From NCBI GenBank assembly GCA_016125215.1, contig WGMF01000049.1:1-37071 (forward strand): 37,071 nt of DNA, read 5' to 3'. The translations under genes were made by a program, and so were the position numbers. Position 1 is the first letter of the stretch; each line of letters opens with the position of its first letter. Source of the stretch: Phycisphaera sp. (lineage in GTDB: Bacteria > Planctomycetota > Phycisphaerae > Phycisphaerales > Phycisphaeraceae). The notes under the pieces are model-generated. The model ran no database searches. It was not told the origin of the DNA and saw nothing but the letters and a program-made list of their open reading frames with translations. Of the stretch, positions 24,651 through 34,177 are shown piece after piece.

Positions 24651-24944
24651 GTTTCACTCGGGGGCCGCGGAGGGGTTCACGCGGGGGCCGGGCAGTGTTT
24701 CACGCGGGGGTCGCGGAGAGCGCGGGGGAAGAACAGAGACAGATGCGGCATTTAGCCCGGTCGCTTGCGACCGGTGATGCTCCATGTGTTTTTTGGGATT
24801 CGTGCTGGCGAATGGGTACCCACCGGTCGAAAGCGACCGGGCTAAATAAAATGTTCCCAATAAACTTGGCGACCTTGGCGGTCTTGGCGTGAAATGCTCT
24901 GCCCCGCGTTCTCCGCGGCCCCCGCGTGAAACCTCTTCCCCGCA
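24651..24944. repeat. Nested inverted repeats between rpiB and the SulP gene
   Basis: The outer arms are TTCACGCGGGGG-type sequences at 24652-24735 and their inverse complement at about 24889-24933 (CCCCGCGTGAAA). The inner arms are two inverted copies of the TTTAGCCCGGTCGC element, at 24751-24774 and 24822-24850. The single copy at 13213-13239 belongs to the same family. The nested order predicts a long branched hairpin between two converging genes. Confidence 0.75.
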
Positions 24945-26795
24945 TCAGATCCGGTAAGCCCACTGCTCGTAGGACAACTCGTGGTCTTCGTCGTCCTCGA
25001 AGCCGGTGGTGTCGATGGATTCCTGCGTGAGGTCGCGAGCGCGTTGCAGGGCGCGTTTGGCGCTGGCGAAGACGCCGATGGTTGTTTCGAAGATATTGTC
25101 TTTCCCGATGACGTCGGCCAACCCGAACGCCTCGATGCGGTGGGTCAGTTCGGGCCTCAGGCCGCAGAGGATCACGTGCCCGCCGCGCTGCTGCATGTAA
25201 CGGGTGAACTGTTCGAGCGCGGTGAGCACGGAGGCGTCGACGGAGTGCGTGCGTTTGAGTCGGAGGATGACAGCCTTGACCCCGGGGCCGGCCGCCTCGG
25301 TGAGTCGGTCGCGCAGCTCGTCGGCTAAACCGAAGAACAAGTCGCCCTCGACCTGAAGGAACATGACGCGTCGTTGTCCGTGCCTGTTGGAGATGGGCCG
25401 TTCGATGAACGGGCTGGGCGCGATGCCTGTTTTGTTGCCGGTCTGGTCCTGTGTTTCGGGGTCGGTTACGGGCACGGGGTTGCGGACCATCTCGGTGATG
25501 TGCAGTTCGCTTGCGCGTCGGACGTAGAGCGCGAGGTTGAGGAAGATGCCGACGTAGATCGCGTATTGCAGGGGCAGGACCAGCGCGGAAACAAAAGTGG
25601 TGATGCACACCGCGGTGTCGGACTTGGAGGTGCGCATGGTTCGGAAGATGGTGTGCCAGTCGATGAGTTTGAACCCGACGACAAAGAGGATCGCCGCGAG
25701 GCTGGGGTAGGGGATCAACTCCGCCTGTCGTGAGAGCATGAGGATGAAGACGAGATTGAAGCAGGCACAGAAGACGCTGCAGAGTCGTGTCTTGGCGCCG
25801 GCGGTGTATTGCAGGGCGCTGCGTGAGAAGCTGCCCGAACCGGGGATGCACTGGAAGAAGCTGCCGACGATGTTGCTGATGCCCTGGCCGAAAAATTCCT
25901 GGTTGGCGTTGATGCGGTGGTCGGTGCGCATCGCGATGGCCTTGGCAATGGAGACGGATTCGAGCATGCCCAGGAGTGCCAGCGCCAGTGCGCCGCCAAA
26001 GAGCGATTCGACGTGCGGCACGCTCAACGAGGGCAGCGCGAATTGCGGCAGGCCGCTGGGCAGGTCGCCGACCACGTGCATGCCTTGCTGGTCAAGCCCG
26101 AACCACCAGACCACCGCCGCCGCCCCGCCCACGGCGATCAAAGGCCCGGGGATCAGTTCCGAGATGTAACGCAGGACAATCACCGCCACCAGACAACCCA
26201 TGCCCAGCCCCAGCGACCACATGTGGGTGTTGTGCAGCAGCGGCCACAGGCGGTCGACCGCGCCGATCACGCCGGGGTAGTGCCTCGGGATGCCCGCGAC
26301 GCTGATGCCCATAAAGGCCGGCACCTGCTCGAGGATAATGAGCACCCCCGCGCCGCCGGTGAAACCGACCATCACACTCGAACTCACATACCGGACCAGT
26401 GAACCGAGCCTCGCCGCGCCGCACGCCAGTTGGATGCTCCCCTTGATCAGGGACAAGGCGATGACGAGCTTGAGATAGTCATCCGAGCCGTGGTGTGCCA
26501 GGCGGGAGACGATCGCCGCGACGAGCAGGCTCTGCGTGTTGGTCGGACCGTTCGAGAGAAACGCGCTGGAAGTGAGCAACCCGCCGATGAGCGCCTGGAT
26601 GATCGACGTGTAGATGCCGTAGATCGGTGAGACGCCCGCGATGACGGCAAAGGCCATCGACTGCGGCAGGTCCACGACGCTGACCGTCAGCCCGGCCACC
26701 ATGTCGTGGCGCAGCTTGACGAGGTTGTATTCCCGCGCGGAGGCGAGAATCCATTGCACCGTGCTCGAAGCCTTGGCCGATTCCATGAGGGACAT
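24945..26795 (-). CDS. SulP-family anion transporter with STAS domain
   Basis: The 616-residue inner-membrane protein has a membrane domain (about 30-430) with many hydrophobic helices. Family motifs include DLPQSMAFAVIAGVSPIYGIYTS near the start and GMLESVSIAKAIAMRT and PGSGSFSRSALQYTAGAKT later. A STAS domain follows at about 480-590 (SVDASVLTALEQFTRYM). SulP proteins carry sulfate, bicarbonate or other anions, usually with Na+ or H+; the substrate cannot be read from sequence. The start near MSLMESAKASS is uncertain by three residues. It is transcribed alone, divergent from the ROK kinase gene. Confidence 0.93.
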   Translation of the reverse strand: MSLMESAKASSTVQWILASAREYNLVKLRHDMVAGLTVSVVDLPQSMAFAVIAGVSPIYGIYTSIIQALIGGLLTSSAFLSNGPTNTQSLLVAAIVSRLAHHGSDDYLKLVIALSLIKGSIQLACGAARLGSLVRYVSSSVMVGFTGGAGVLIILEQVPAFMGISVAGIPRHYPGVIGAVDRLWPLLHNTHMWSLGLGMGCLVAVIVLRYISELIPGPLIAVGGAAAVVWWFGLDQQGMHVVGDLPSGLPQFALPSLSVPHVESLFGGALALALLGMLESVSIAKAIAMRTDHRINANQEFFGQGISNIVGSFFQCIPGSGSFSRSALQYTAGAKTRLCSVFCACFNLVFILMLSRQAELIPYPSLAAILFVVGFKLIDWHTIFRTMRTSKSDTAVCITTFVSALVLPLQYAIYVGIFLNLALYVRRASELHITEMVRNPVPVTDPETQDQTGNKTGIAPSPFIERPISNRHGQRRVMFLQVEGDLFFGLADELRDRLTEAAGPGVKAVILRLKRTHSVDASVLTALEQFTRYMQQRGGHVILCGLRPELTHRIEAFGLADVIGKDNIFETTIGVFASAKRALQRARDLTQESIDTTGFEDDEDHELSYEQWAYRI

Positions 26796-26888
26796 GAGCG
26801 TAGTGGAAGTTCACGGCTTGTGAAAGTGGCTTGGCCCGTGCCCGGCTCTGTTACAATCCCGGCCCATCCATCGAGGGATCATCACGCC

Positions 26889-27863
26889 ATGACACGCTTT
26901 GTCGGACTGGACCTGGGCGGCACAAACATCAAGGCCGGCGTCGTGAACGAGACGGGCCGGGTGCTGGCGCGCTGCTCGGTGCCGACGCGGGCGCAGCTCG
27001 GTGTCACACACGTGGTCGAGTCCTTGGAGAAAGCGGCGCGCGACGTGGCACAGGCGGCGAAGATCGAGTGGTCGAGCATCACGGGCATCGGTGTCGGTTC
27101 ACCGGGATTGATCGACGCCCGGGCCGGCGTCGTGAAGGCCTCGCCCAACATGCCCGCGTTCAAACAGGTCCCGCTGCGCGACCTGCTGCACAAGAAACTC
27201 AACGTGCCCACCTTCCTGGCCAACGACGCCAACGCCGCGGCGTTCGGCGAGTTCTGGGCCGGCGCGGGCAAAGACCCACACGTCCGCAGCCTCGTCATGC
27301 TCACGCTCGGCACGGGCGTCGGCGGGGGTATTGTCATGGACGGCCGCGTCGTCCACGGCTCGCACGGGCTTGCGGGTGAACTGGGCCACCTCATCGTCGA
27401 GCGCGGCGGGCGTCCGTGCCCTTGTGGGCAGCGCGGGTGCCTCGAACGCTACGCCTCGGCCAACGCCGTCTCACTCTCCGCGGTCAAACTCCTGAGCGAG
27501 GGCGATGTGACCAGCTCGCTCAAGTCGTTGGACAGCGAACCGAGCGCGGAGCAGGTCTTCGAGGCGGCACGTCAGGGCGATGCGCTGGCGTGCCAGGTCG
27601 TGGACCAGGCGGCGCACTACCTGGGGCTTGCGTGCCTGAACATCGCGCGGGCCATCGACCCGCAGATGATCGTCATGGCGGGCGGCATGGCGATGGCCGG
27701 GGATTTTCTCTTCGAGCGTGTCCGACGCGCCGCGACGAAGGAGTGGTGGTCGATCGAACCCTTCGACCTGCCCATCGTGCCCGCTGCGCTGGGCAACGAC
27801 GCGGGGATTATCGGGGCCGCCGCCGTCGCGTGGTCCGCCACCACCCCGCAAACGTCCGCGTAA
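26889..27863 (+). CDS. ROK-family sugar kinase, probably glucokinase
   Basis: The product has 324 residues from the ATG at 26889 (MTRFVGLDLGGTNIKAG); the frame is open further left, but the phosphate-binding DLGGTN must lie at the N-terminus. Other motifs are FLANDANAAAFGEFW, TLGTGVGGGIV and the zinc site HIVERGGRPCPCGQRGCLE typical of ROK kinases. It probably phosphorylates glucose with ATP. N-acetyl-hexosamine kinases share all these motifs, so the sugar is inferred. The gene lies 112 bp before a sigma factor on the same strand. Confidence 0.92.
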   Translation: MTRFVGLDLGGTNIKAGVVNETGRVLARCSVPTRAQLGVTHVVESLEKAARDVAQAAKIEWSSITGIGVGSPGLIDARAGVVKASPNMPAFKQVPLRDLLHKKLNVPTFLANDANAAAFGEFWAGAGKDPHVRSLVMLTLGTGVGGGIVMDGRVVHGSHGLAGELGHLIVERGGRPCPCGQRGCLERYASANAVSLSAVKLLSEGDVTSSLKSLDSEPSAEQVFEAARQGDALACQVVDQAAHYLGLACLNIARAIDPQMIVMAGGMAMAGDFLFERVRRAATKEWWSIEPFDLPIVPAALGNDAGIIGAAAVAWSATTPQTSA

Positions 27864-27975
27864 GTCGGGTTTCCATCCTTAAGACCCCGTGTGATTCATC
27901 CGACCTTATCAGGGGGCACGGACCCCGTGAGAAGGCTTCCTTAACGCGCGCCCACCAGCCGCGCAGGATCAATGG

Positions 27976-28860
27976 ATGGGGACAGCAGCGCTCAAACAGG
28001 GACTGGAGCTCTACCTCCGGCAGATCGACGAAACGCCCCTGCTCACCGCCGAGCAGGAGCGTGAGCTTTGCTGGAAGATCATCCACGACAACTGCCCCGA
28101 GTCACGCGACCGCATGGTCCGGGCCAACCTCCGTCTCGTCGTGAGTATTGCCAAGCGCTACGGGAACCGTGGTCTGCCGCTGACCGACCTGATCGAAGAG
28201 GGGAACATCGGCCTGCTCCGCGCGGTGGAAGCCTTCGACCCCGACCAGGGCGCACGATTCTCGACCTACGCCTCGTGGTGGATCAAGCAGGCGGTCAAGC
28301 GTGCGCTCATCAACGCGGTGCAGCCGATCCACATCCCCGCCTACATGGTCGAACACATCGCGCGCTGGAAAAAGACCACCGCGCAGTTCGAGGAACAACA
28401 CAGCCGACCGCCCTCGATGCAGGAACTGGCTGAGCTGATGGAACTGCCGATCAAAAAAGTGCGCATCATCCGCAAGGCCGTCCGCGCGATGCACAGGCCC
28501 ACACAGGGCTCCGCCTCCCGCTCCGAAGACGGCCCGACACTCTCGGACATGCTCCACGACCCGCGCACCCCCGCGCCCGAGGATCAGGTGCTCAACAAGG
28601 ACGAACTGCAGACCATCCGCACACTGCTCGAAGTCATCGACCAGCGCGAGGCGACGATCCTCCGCCTGCGCTTCGGCCTCGACGGGCAGGAACCGATGAC
28701 GCTCAAAGAGATCGGCAAACAGATCGGCCTGACCCGCGAACGTGTCCGCCAGATCGAGATCGAAGCGCTGGCCAAACTCAACACCCGCCTGGCCAGCGAC
28801 AACCCCTTCGACCAGACCCACCACAGCGACCCCAAACGCCGCCGCCGACTCGCGGGGTGA
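27976..28860 (+). CDS. Sigma-70 family RNA polymerase sigma factor (group 2-like)
   Basis: The 294-residue product has region 1.2 (about 8-40), region 2 (50-112, with [19 protein letters not shown] and the [12 protein letters not shown] promoter-melting segment), region 3 (120-175) and region 4 (205-270, with [19 protein letters not shown] as the -35 helix-turn-helix). The long region 1.1 of the housekeeping factor is missing, so it resembles RpoS or SigB-type group 2 factors or short primary paralogues. A strong terminator follows. Which promoters it reads cannot be told. Confidence 0.94.
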   Translation: MGTAALKQGLELYLRQIDETPLLTAEQERELCWKIIHDNCPESRDRMVRANLRLVVSIAKRYGNRGLPLTDLIEEGNIGLLRAVEAFDPDQGARFSTYASWWIKQAVKRALINAVQPIHIPAYMVEHIARWKKTTAQFEEQHSRPPSMQELAELMELPIKKVRIIRKAVRAMHRPTQGSASRSEDGPTLSDMLHDPRTPAPEDQVLNKDELQTIRTLLEVIDQREATILRLRFGLDGQEPMTLKEIGKQIGLTRERVRQIEIEALAKLNTRLASDNPFDQTHHSDPKRRRRLAG

Positions 28861-28882
28861 TGCTTAACTAGCGCGTCAACTT

Positions 28883-28916
28883 AAAGCGGAGGGATAGCCA
28901 TCCCTCCGCTTTGTTT
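28883..28916 (+). terminator. Rho-independent terminator after the sigma factor gene
   Basis: AAAGCGGAGGGAT (28883-28895) pairs perfectly with 28900-28912 around a 4-nt loop, then GTTTAT follows. The symmetric A/T flanks let it work in both directions, also ending gcvT transcription from the right. Confidence 0.9.
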
Positions 28917-28944
28917 ATCTACACAGTGAGTTGAGAAGAATCAA

Positions 28945-30060
28945 TCACTTCGCGCGCTTGTAGAACGGCAGAGCGACGACCTGCGCGTCGGCGCGGGTCG
29001 AGCCGAGGTCGAGGCAGAGGGTGTCGCCCGCACTCACCGAGTCGCGGGTGACGTAGGCCATCGCGATGGGGTAGCCGAGCGTGGGGGAGAGGCAGCCGCT
29101 GGTGACGGAGCCGATTTCGGTGTCGCCCTTGTAGACCTTCATGCCCTGGCGTGGCGTGCGTTTGCCGTCGAGCTTGAGGCCGATGAGGTTTTTCGTGGGC
29201 CCCTCGTCGGCGATCTTTTTCAAGGCGTCCTGCCCGATGAAGGTTTCGCCGCGGTCGCGCTGGTCTTTGTCGAGCGTGACAGCGAAGTTCAATCCCGCGC
29301 TGAGCGGGTCGAGCTCTTCGGAAAGTTCGTGGCCATACAAAGGCATGGCGGCTTCGATGCGCAGCGTGTCGCGAGCCCCGAGGCCGGCGGGCTTGACGTT
29401 GATCGCCTTGCCCTCGGCATCGACGCCGTCTTTGAGCAGGAGCTTGACCGCCATGCCCGCCATGTTCGCGCCCATGATGACCTCGACGCCGTCCTCGCCG
29501 GTGTACCCGGTGCGCGAGATGATGAGCTTGAGGATGAGCAGGTTCTTGGTGGTGAAGGCGTAGCGTTTGAGCGTGGGGATCTCGCGCGAGAATTGGCCGA
29601 TCATCTCCATGACCTTCGGCCCTTGCACAGCGACCATCGCGGTCGACTCGGTGAGGTCCTCGATCTTGACGGACATGTCGCCGACCTGCGCGTGCATGTG
29701 CGAGACAATTTTCTGCCGGTTAGCGCCGTTGACAACGAGCATCCAGTGGTCGTCGAAACGGTAGACGATGATGTCGTCCATCACGCCGCCGTTAGCGTTG
29801 CAGATCATGCTGTATCGGCAGGTTTTCTCGGGCATGTCGGAGACGTAGCGTGTGGCGAGGCGTTCGATAAACTTGCGTGCGTGTCTCCCGGAAAGCTTGA
29901 TTCGGCCCATGTGGGAGACATCGAAAAGCCCGCCCATGGTGCGGACCTGGTGGTGCTCCTCGTGGATCGAGGTGTAGAGCATGGGCAGCTCCCAACCGGC
30001 GAAGTCCACGAGTTTGGCTTTGTGGTCAGCGTGAAACGAATGGAAAGGTGATCGGTGCAC
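28945..30060 (-). CDS. gcvT: Aminomethyltransferase, glycine cleavage T protein
   Basis: The product has 371 residues from a GTG at 30060 with GGAG 5 nt upstream. The frame is open much further, but the upstream part is repeat DNA without similarity to the family. It transfers the aminomethyl carbon from H-protein to tetrahydrofolate. Motifs include DFAGWELPM, FDVSHMGRI, NANGGVMDDIIVYR (with the catalytic Asp), SRTGYTGEDG and GARDTLRIEAAMPLYG. No gcvH or gcvP is in the window. Confidence 0.94.
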   Translation of the reverse strand: MHRSPFHSFHADHKAKLVDFAGWELPMLYTSIHEEHHQVRTMGGLFDVSHMGRIKLSGRHARKFIERLATRYVSDMPEKTCRYSMICNANGGVMDDIIVYRFDDHWMLVVNGANRQKIVSHMHAQVGDMSVKIEDLTESTAMVAVQGPKVMEMIGQFSREIPTLKRYAFTTKNLLILKLIISRTGYTGEDGVEVIMGANMAGMAVKLLLKDGVDAEGKAINVKPAGLGARDTLRIEAAMPLYGHELSEELDPLSAGLNFAVTLDKDQRDRGETFIGQDALKKIADEGPTKNLIGLKLDGKRTPRQGMKVYKGDTEIGSVTSGCLSPTLGYPIAMAYVTRDSVSAGDTLCLDLGSTRADAQVVALPFYKRAK

Positions 30061-30374
30061 GGTCGCTCCAGTGTCGTAAGGGGGGAGACACAGGGTACCG
30101 TAAATAACCGTGCGTGTATTCCACCAAGATGCAAGACCGTCGCGCGGTTGTGGGGTATGTCCTGTAAGTCGAAGTCCGGTGCTTATTCTCCCCTCCCCTT
30201 TGAAGGGGAGGGGCCGGGGGAGGGGATGTCTGTGTCGCGTATGAGCCTGAATCCATAAGAAGTTCGTGTCAAGACACACCCTCCCCTGCCCCTCCCTCTG
30301 AAGAGGGAGGGGTTCCCGAACGTTCGCTTGAATGTCGTCAGTGGTACCCGATACCCAACACAGACCCCCGTGCT
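30061..30374. repeat. Intergenic region with a facing pair of C/G-run repeats
   Basis: The first arm holds CCCCTTTGAAGGGGAGGGG with flanking C-runs (30184-30222). The second (30280-30313) holds CCCTCCCTCTGAAGAGGGAG. Each arm is itself a hairpin and the pair is inverted overall. The stretch separates ftsI from gcvT on the same strand. I see no gene in it. Confidence 0.7.
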
Positions 30375-32198
30375 TCAATCCCCGTTGGCGCGGACCAACT
30401 GGCTGGGGGAGATGGTGTCGCGGGGCGGCTGGGGGGTGACGCCGAGGTAGATGAGCGTCTGTTCGACGATGCGTTTGGCGGCGGGCGCAGCGATGGTTCC
30501 GCCGTAGTGGTTCTTGCCCTCGCCGGGCTGGTGGATGAAGCAGCCGACGACGATGCGTGGGCGATCAAGCGGGGCGCCGCAGACGAACGAGCCGACGAAC
30601 GCGCCGGGGAGGTACCCGCCTTTCTTGCGGTCAGCGATCTGCGCGGTGCCGGTCTTGCCGAAGATGGCGTAGAGGTCGCTGTTGGCTTTTCGACCGGTGC
30701 CCTCGGTGACGACCCGGCGTAAGACGGACCGCGTGGTCTGTGCCGCCTCGGGTGTGAGGACGCGTTCGTAGACGACGACGGAGCCGGGGCTGTTTTTGCC
30801 GGGCTGGTTGGCGGCAAGGATGGTGGGGTGTACCAGGTTCCCACCGTTGGCCAGGGCGCAGAACGCGCGGGTGATCTGCATCGGCGTGACGGCGATCTCC
30901 TGTCCCATGGGCGTGCTGGTGGTGGAGTAGTGCGTCCACTTTTTCATGGGGGTGACGATGCCGTCGACCTCGCCGGGGAGGCCCGAGCGAGTGGACTCAC
31001 CAAAGCCAAAGGCGGTCAGGGCGTCGTGGAGTTGCTGTTCCTTGAGCCGCAGCGCGACCTTGGCCATGCCGATGTTGCTCGAATGGATGAGCACGCCAGC
31101 CCATGTGGTGGTGCCCGCGGGGTGGGCGTCGTGGAGGACTCTTTTTGCGGGGGTGACCCACACGCCGGACGTGGTGCAGTCGATGGTCTCGGAGGGGTTG
31201 GCTGCGCCGAGTTGCGTAGCCATGGACCAGACGAAGGGCTTGAAGATCGAGCCGGGCTCGAAGACGTCGGTGACGCAACGGTTGCGACGCAAGGCGATCT
31301 CGTCGGGCGTGGCCTGGCGTTTGGCGTTGGGGTCGAAGTCGGGGTAATTGGCCATGGCGAGGATTTCGCCGGTGGTCGGGTCCATGACGATGACCTGTCC
31401 CGCCTTGGCGTCGAACTCGTGACACGCGGCCGCCAACTCGGTCTCGGCGATGAGCTGCACCGTCATGTCGAGCGACAGTCGCAACGGGGTGGCGTCTTCG
31501 GGCGGTGTGTAGCTGGACTGGTCGACCCAGAGCGGTCGGTGTTTGGCGTCACGGAAATACACGATGCTGCCGGGCGTGCCGGTGAGCTGTTTATCGAAGA
31601 GCCTTTCAAGCCCGTCGAGTCCCTGGCCGTCGACGCCGACGAACCCGACGATCTGTCCCGCGAGATTGCCGAAGGGGTAATCACGCACGAGGCGGGTCTG
31701 CGTGGACAAGCCCGATAGGGGAGGCAGTTTTTCGAAGAGGTCTTCGCGTTCGTCGTCGAGGCGTTTGTCGATGACGACGAAGCGTGAGTTGGGCCTGCGT
31801 GCGAGCATTTGTTCGACCTTGGCCGGGTCGTAACCGAGCGAGTACCCCACGCGTTCGGAGAAGGTGTTGGGGTCGGCAATGATGGCGGGGTCGACAAAGA
31901 GGGACTCGGCGGTGTGGGTGGTGGCGATGATGCGTCCCTGCCGGTCGAGCAGCGCGCCGCGTCGTGGCCGGAGGACGAGCCTGGTGCGCTGGGTGTCGAG
32001 GAGCTGCGCGATGGACTGGGGGGGGTCAGCCTGCAACATCACGACGCGCACGATCAGGCCGACGAGTGCCATCGTGCAGAGCGCGACGAGGGCCTTGCCG
32101 ACGATCAGGACCCGGTCGGCGTGCCGGGCGTCGTCAAACACCTTGTCGGGTGTGGCTCTGACCTTGCGGGTAAGCGTGTCGCGTGTGCGTTCGATCAT
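30375..32198 (-). CDS. ftsI: Class B penicillin-binding protein, FtsI-like transpeptidase
   Basis: The 607-residue protein crosslinks septal peptidoglycan. It has a cytoplasmic tail (1-30), one membrane helix (about 31-55), a pedestal domain starting at RPRRGALLDRQGRIIA, and a transpeptidase domain with the SxxK motif Ser317-Lys320 (EPGSIFK), Ser373-x-Asn375 (HSSNIG) and KTG at 515-517. The gene follows an ftsL-like gene by 33 bp, the standard order in dcw clusters. murE, which usually comes next, is absent. The presence of ftsI and rsmH argues that this host makes peptidoglycan with a division transpeptidase. Confidence 0.93.
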   Translation of the reverse strand: MIERTRDTLTRKVRATPDKVFDDARHADRVLIVGKALVALCTMALVGLIVRVVMLQADPPQSIAQLLDTQRTRLVLRPRRGALLDRQGRIIATTHTAESLFVDPAIIADPNTFSERVGYSLGYDPAKVEQMLARRPNSRFVVIDKRLDDEREDLFEKLPPLSGLSTQTRLVRDYPFGNLAGQIVGFVGVDGQGLDGLERLFDKQLTGTPGSIVYFRDAKHRPLWVDQSSYTPPEDATPLRLSLDMTVQLIAETELAAACHEFDAKAGQVIVMDPTTGEILAMANYPDFDPNAKRQATPDEIALRRNRCVTDVFEPGSIFKPFVWSMATQLGAANPSETIDCTTSGVWVTPAKRVLHDAHPAGTTTWAGVLIHSSNIGMAKVALRLKEQQLHDALTAFGFGESTRSGLPGEVDGIVTPMKKWTHYSTTSTPMGQEIAVTPMQITRAFCALANGGNLVHPTILAANQPGKNSPGSVVVYERVLTPEAAQTTRSVLRRVVTEGTGRKANSDLYAIFGKTGTAQIADRKKGGYLPGAFVGSFVCGAPLDRPRIVVGCFIHQPGEGKNHYGGTIAAPAAKRIVEQTLIYLGVTPQPPRDTISPSQLVRANGD

Positions 32199-32231
32199 CG
32201 TGATCCAGGCCGGTGTTCGGGCGTCAGGGTG

Positions 32232-32567
32232 TCATGGGATTTGCGGGTTGCCGTTTTGCCCGACGTTTTCGAGGAAGACTTTTTTAAGCGGGTTCTGTTC
32301 GAGGTCGTTGACGGGCGATCGTGGGTCGGGCGCGGTGAGGGGTTCGAGGTCCAGCCCCTGCTCACGGAGGGAGCGGATGAGCCTGCGCGACTCGGAGGCC
32401 TGCGCGATGCGCGTCTGCAGGTCCCAGGTTTCCTGTCTGGCGCGGTCGATCTCGTGGTGGAATCGTGCGATCTGGTTGGAGAGTTCGATGCGTTGCTGCC
32501 TGCGGGTGAGCAGCGCCACCGCGAGGACCGTGAAAGCCAGCGAGAGCAGGAGCAGTTTGGTCCTCAT
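32232..32567 (-). CDS. FtsL-like septum protein
   Basis: The 111-residue product starts at the ATG at 32567 (MRTKLLLLSLAFTVLAVALL). It has a short cytosolic end, one membrane helix (about 3-20), then a predicted coiled coil (about 22-75, with heptad-like LSNQIARFHHEIDRARQE). This is the layout of FtsL, a bitopic division protein, although sequence conservation in that family is very weak. Position directly before ftsI supports the call. The ribosome site is poor. Confidence 0.65.
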   Translation of the reverse strand: MRTKLLLLSLAFTVLAVALLTRRQQRIELSNQIARFHHEIDRARQETWDLQTRIAQASESRRLIRSLREQGLDLEPLTAPDPRSPVNDLEQNPLKKVFLENVGQNGNPQIP

Positions 32568-32590
32568 GGTGAAGCGAGAGGGTGTTGGCC

Positions 32591-32673
32591 ACTGTCGGGT
32601 GCCACTGGCGGCTGGTCCGCCAGTGTGGTGGACACACATTGATTGCACTGGCGGGCGAGCCGCCAGTGGCACC
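32591..32673. repeat. Dispersed inverted-repeat element, copy 2
   Basis: ACTGTCGGGT (32591-32600) and GCCACTGGCGGCTGGTCCGC (32601-32620) repeat the element at 14771-14800 with one difference. The second arm at 32651-32670 (GCGGGCGAGCCGCCAGTGGC) pairs with the first with few mismatches. It is inserted inside the dcw operon between the LysM and ftsL-like genes and could form a hairpin in the mRNA. Confidence 0.85.
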
Positions 32674-32692
32674 CATCCATCACGGGGAGTCA

Positions 32693-34012
32693 TCAGTCGG
32701 GGATGCGGATGACCTGGCCGATGCGGATCGACTGCGGGTTGGCGATGGTGTCCTTGTTGGCGCGGAGGATTTCGTTCCATTTTTCGCCGTTGCCGAGCGT
32801 GCGCTGGGCGATGGCGTAGAGGGTGTCGCCCTCGCGGACGGTGTAGGTTTTGCCGGTGGGTGTCGTGGTGTTTCGGGGGGTTTCGCGCTGGGTGTTGAGG
32901 TTTGTCACCGGTGAGCCGGTCTGTGTGGTGGCGGTCGCGGGCAGCTTGAGCTTCATGCCGACGACGAGGGTGTCGGGGTCTTTGATGACATCCTTGTTGG
33001 CCTGGTAGAGCGCGTCCCACTTATCGCCGCTGCCGAGGTGTTGAGAGGCCAGTGACGAGAGTGTGTCGCCGGGGCCGACGACGAGGGTGCCCGCGGGGAG
33101 CGGAGCGGGTGTGTTGTCGGTCTGTGTCGAGGTGGTGTTGCCGGGTGTGGTGTTGTTGGGTGTGGCCGGGGTTGGGGCGGTGACTTTGACGACCTCGGAT
33201 TTAGCGGGCAGGAGAAGGGTATCGCCCTCGCGGATCTGTCCCTTGGGTCCGACGAGTCTGGGGTTGGCTTTCTGGATGTCGGTCCAGTACTTGCCGCTGC
33301 CGTAGTGTTCACGGGCGATGGCGGTGAGGTTGTCGTTGGCCTTGACCTTGTAAGAGGTCATGCGAGCGGTGCCGGGGAGGCTTGCCCCGCCGTCGGTGAC
33401 GGATCGGCCGTTGGGGTCGACGGGCAGGTAGGTTGTGGTCTGTCCACGCATCTGGTTGAGGATGGCGGCGTTGGCCTGCTGGGCGCCGTCGACGGGTTGG
33501 GGTCCGGTGTTGTTGGCGGGGGTGTTGTGGATGTTGTCGGTCGGCGCGGGGGTTTGGCCGAGTGTTCCGCCGTTGTCCGAGGCGAGTTGGGCCGCCATCA
33601 TCTGGACGGCTCGTTGGAACTCGTTGTTGGGGTTGGTGGGGGTAGCGGGGTGAGTGGGTGCGGGGTTGTGTTGTGTGTTTTCGGGCTGTGCGTTGGCGGG
33701 GCTGTTGGTCTGGAGCTGCTCGACGGTGCTCGGGCCGATGGTGAGGGGCTGGGCGTTTTGGCCCGTGGTGGAATCACCGACAGCGGGGTTGCGACCGCCG
33801 TCCGCGGTGCGGTTGTCGCCAACGCCCCGATTTTCACTTCCGGGGGCGGGGGAGATGGAGTCTTGGGCGCGGTCAGCGAACTCGGTGAGTTGGGGTGATC
33901 GTCCGGGTTCGACAGTGTTGTTGGTCATCGACAGGTGGTCGCTGACGATGATGCCGATGAGCAGGATGATGCCGGTTCCGACGAGCAGGCCGATCTTGGT
34001 TTCGCGTTGCAT
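32693..34012 (-). CDS. Membrane-anchored protein with three LysM domains
   Basis: The 439-residue protein has an N-terminal membrane anchor (6-24). A long low-complexity section rich in Asn, Pro, Thr and Gln follows (30-215). Three LysM peptidoglycan-binding domains lie at about 219-271, 308-358 and 388-438, each with the GDTL/NDNL core (ANDNLTAIA, PGDTLSSLA, EGDTLYAIA). No catalytic domain is present. It lies between rsmH and the ftsL-like gene, a position not standard in dcw clusters, so it may act in septal wall binding. Spacing to both neighbours exceeds 100 bp. Confidence 0.88.
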   Translation of the reverse strand: MQRETKIGLLVGTGIILLIGIIVSDHLSMTNNTVEPGRSPQLTEFADRAQDSISPAPGSENRGVGDNRTADGGRNPAVGDSTTGQNAQPLTIGPSTVEQLQTNSPANAQPENTQHNPAPTHPATPTNPNNEFQRAVQMMAAQLASDNGGTLGQTPAPTDNIHNTPANNTGPQPVDGAQQANAAILNQMRGQTTTYLPVDPNGRSVTDGGASLPGTARMTSYKVKANDNLTAIAREHYGSGKYWTDIQKANPRLVGPKGQIREGDTLLLPAKSEVVKVTAPTPATPNNTTPGNTTSTQTDNTPAPLPAGTLVVGPGDTLSSLASQHLGSGDKWDALYQANKDVIKDPDTLVVGMKLKLPATATTQTGSPVTNLNTQRETPRNTTTPTGKTYTVREGDTLYAIAQRTLGNGEKWNEILRANKDTIANPQSIRIGQVIRIPD

Positions 34013-34177
34013 GGTTCAATCGTCCGTGATTGAGGGTGGAGGGGCAGGGATTTTAACCGATTCCAGAGAGTTTTTTTCAACACAGAGGTCGCAGAGGCCA
34101 CAGAGTCCGATCTCAAAGACAAGGCGAATCCATTTTTGTTTCTCAGCTTTTCTCTGTGCTCTCTGTGTCCTCTGTGT
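34013..34177. repeat. Intergenic facing pair of CAGAGG-type repeats
   Basis: The arm at 34079-34108 (ACACAGAGGTCGCAGAGGCC) faces the arm at about 34149-34178 (TTCTCTGTGCTCTCTGTGTC). It belongs to the same family as the pair at 13144-13317. It separates rsmH from the LysM gene. Confidence 0.75.

Noticed and set aside
30061-30378. Upstream extension of gcvT to 30378
   Set aside because: The extension translates repeat DNA, and a GTG with GGAG at 30060 gives a protein of normal GcvT size.
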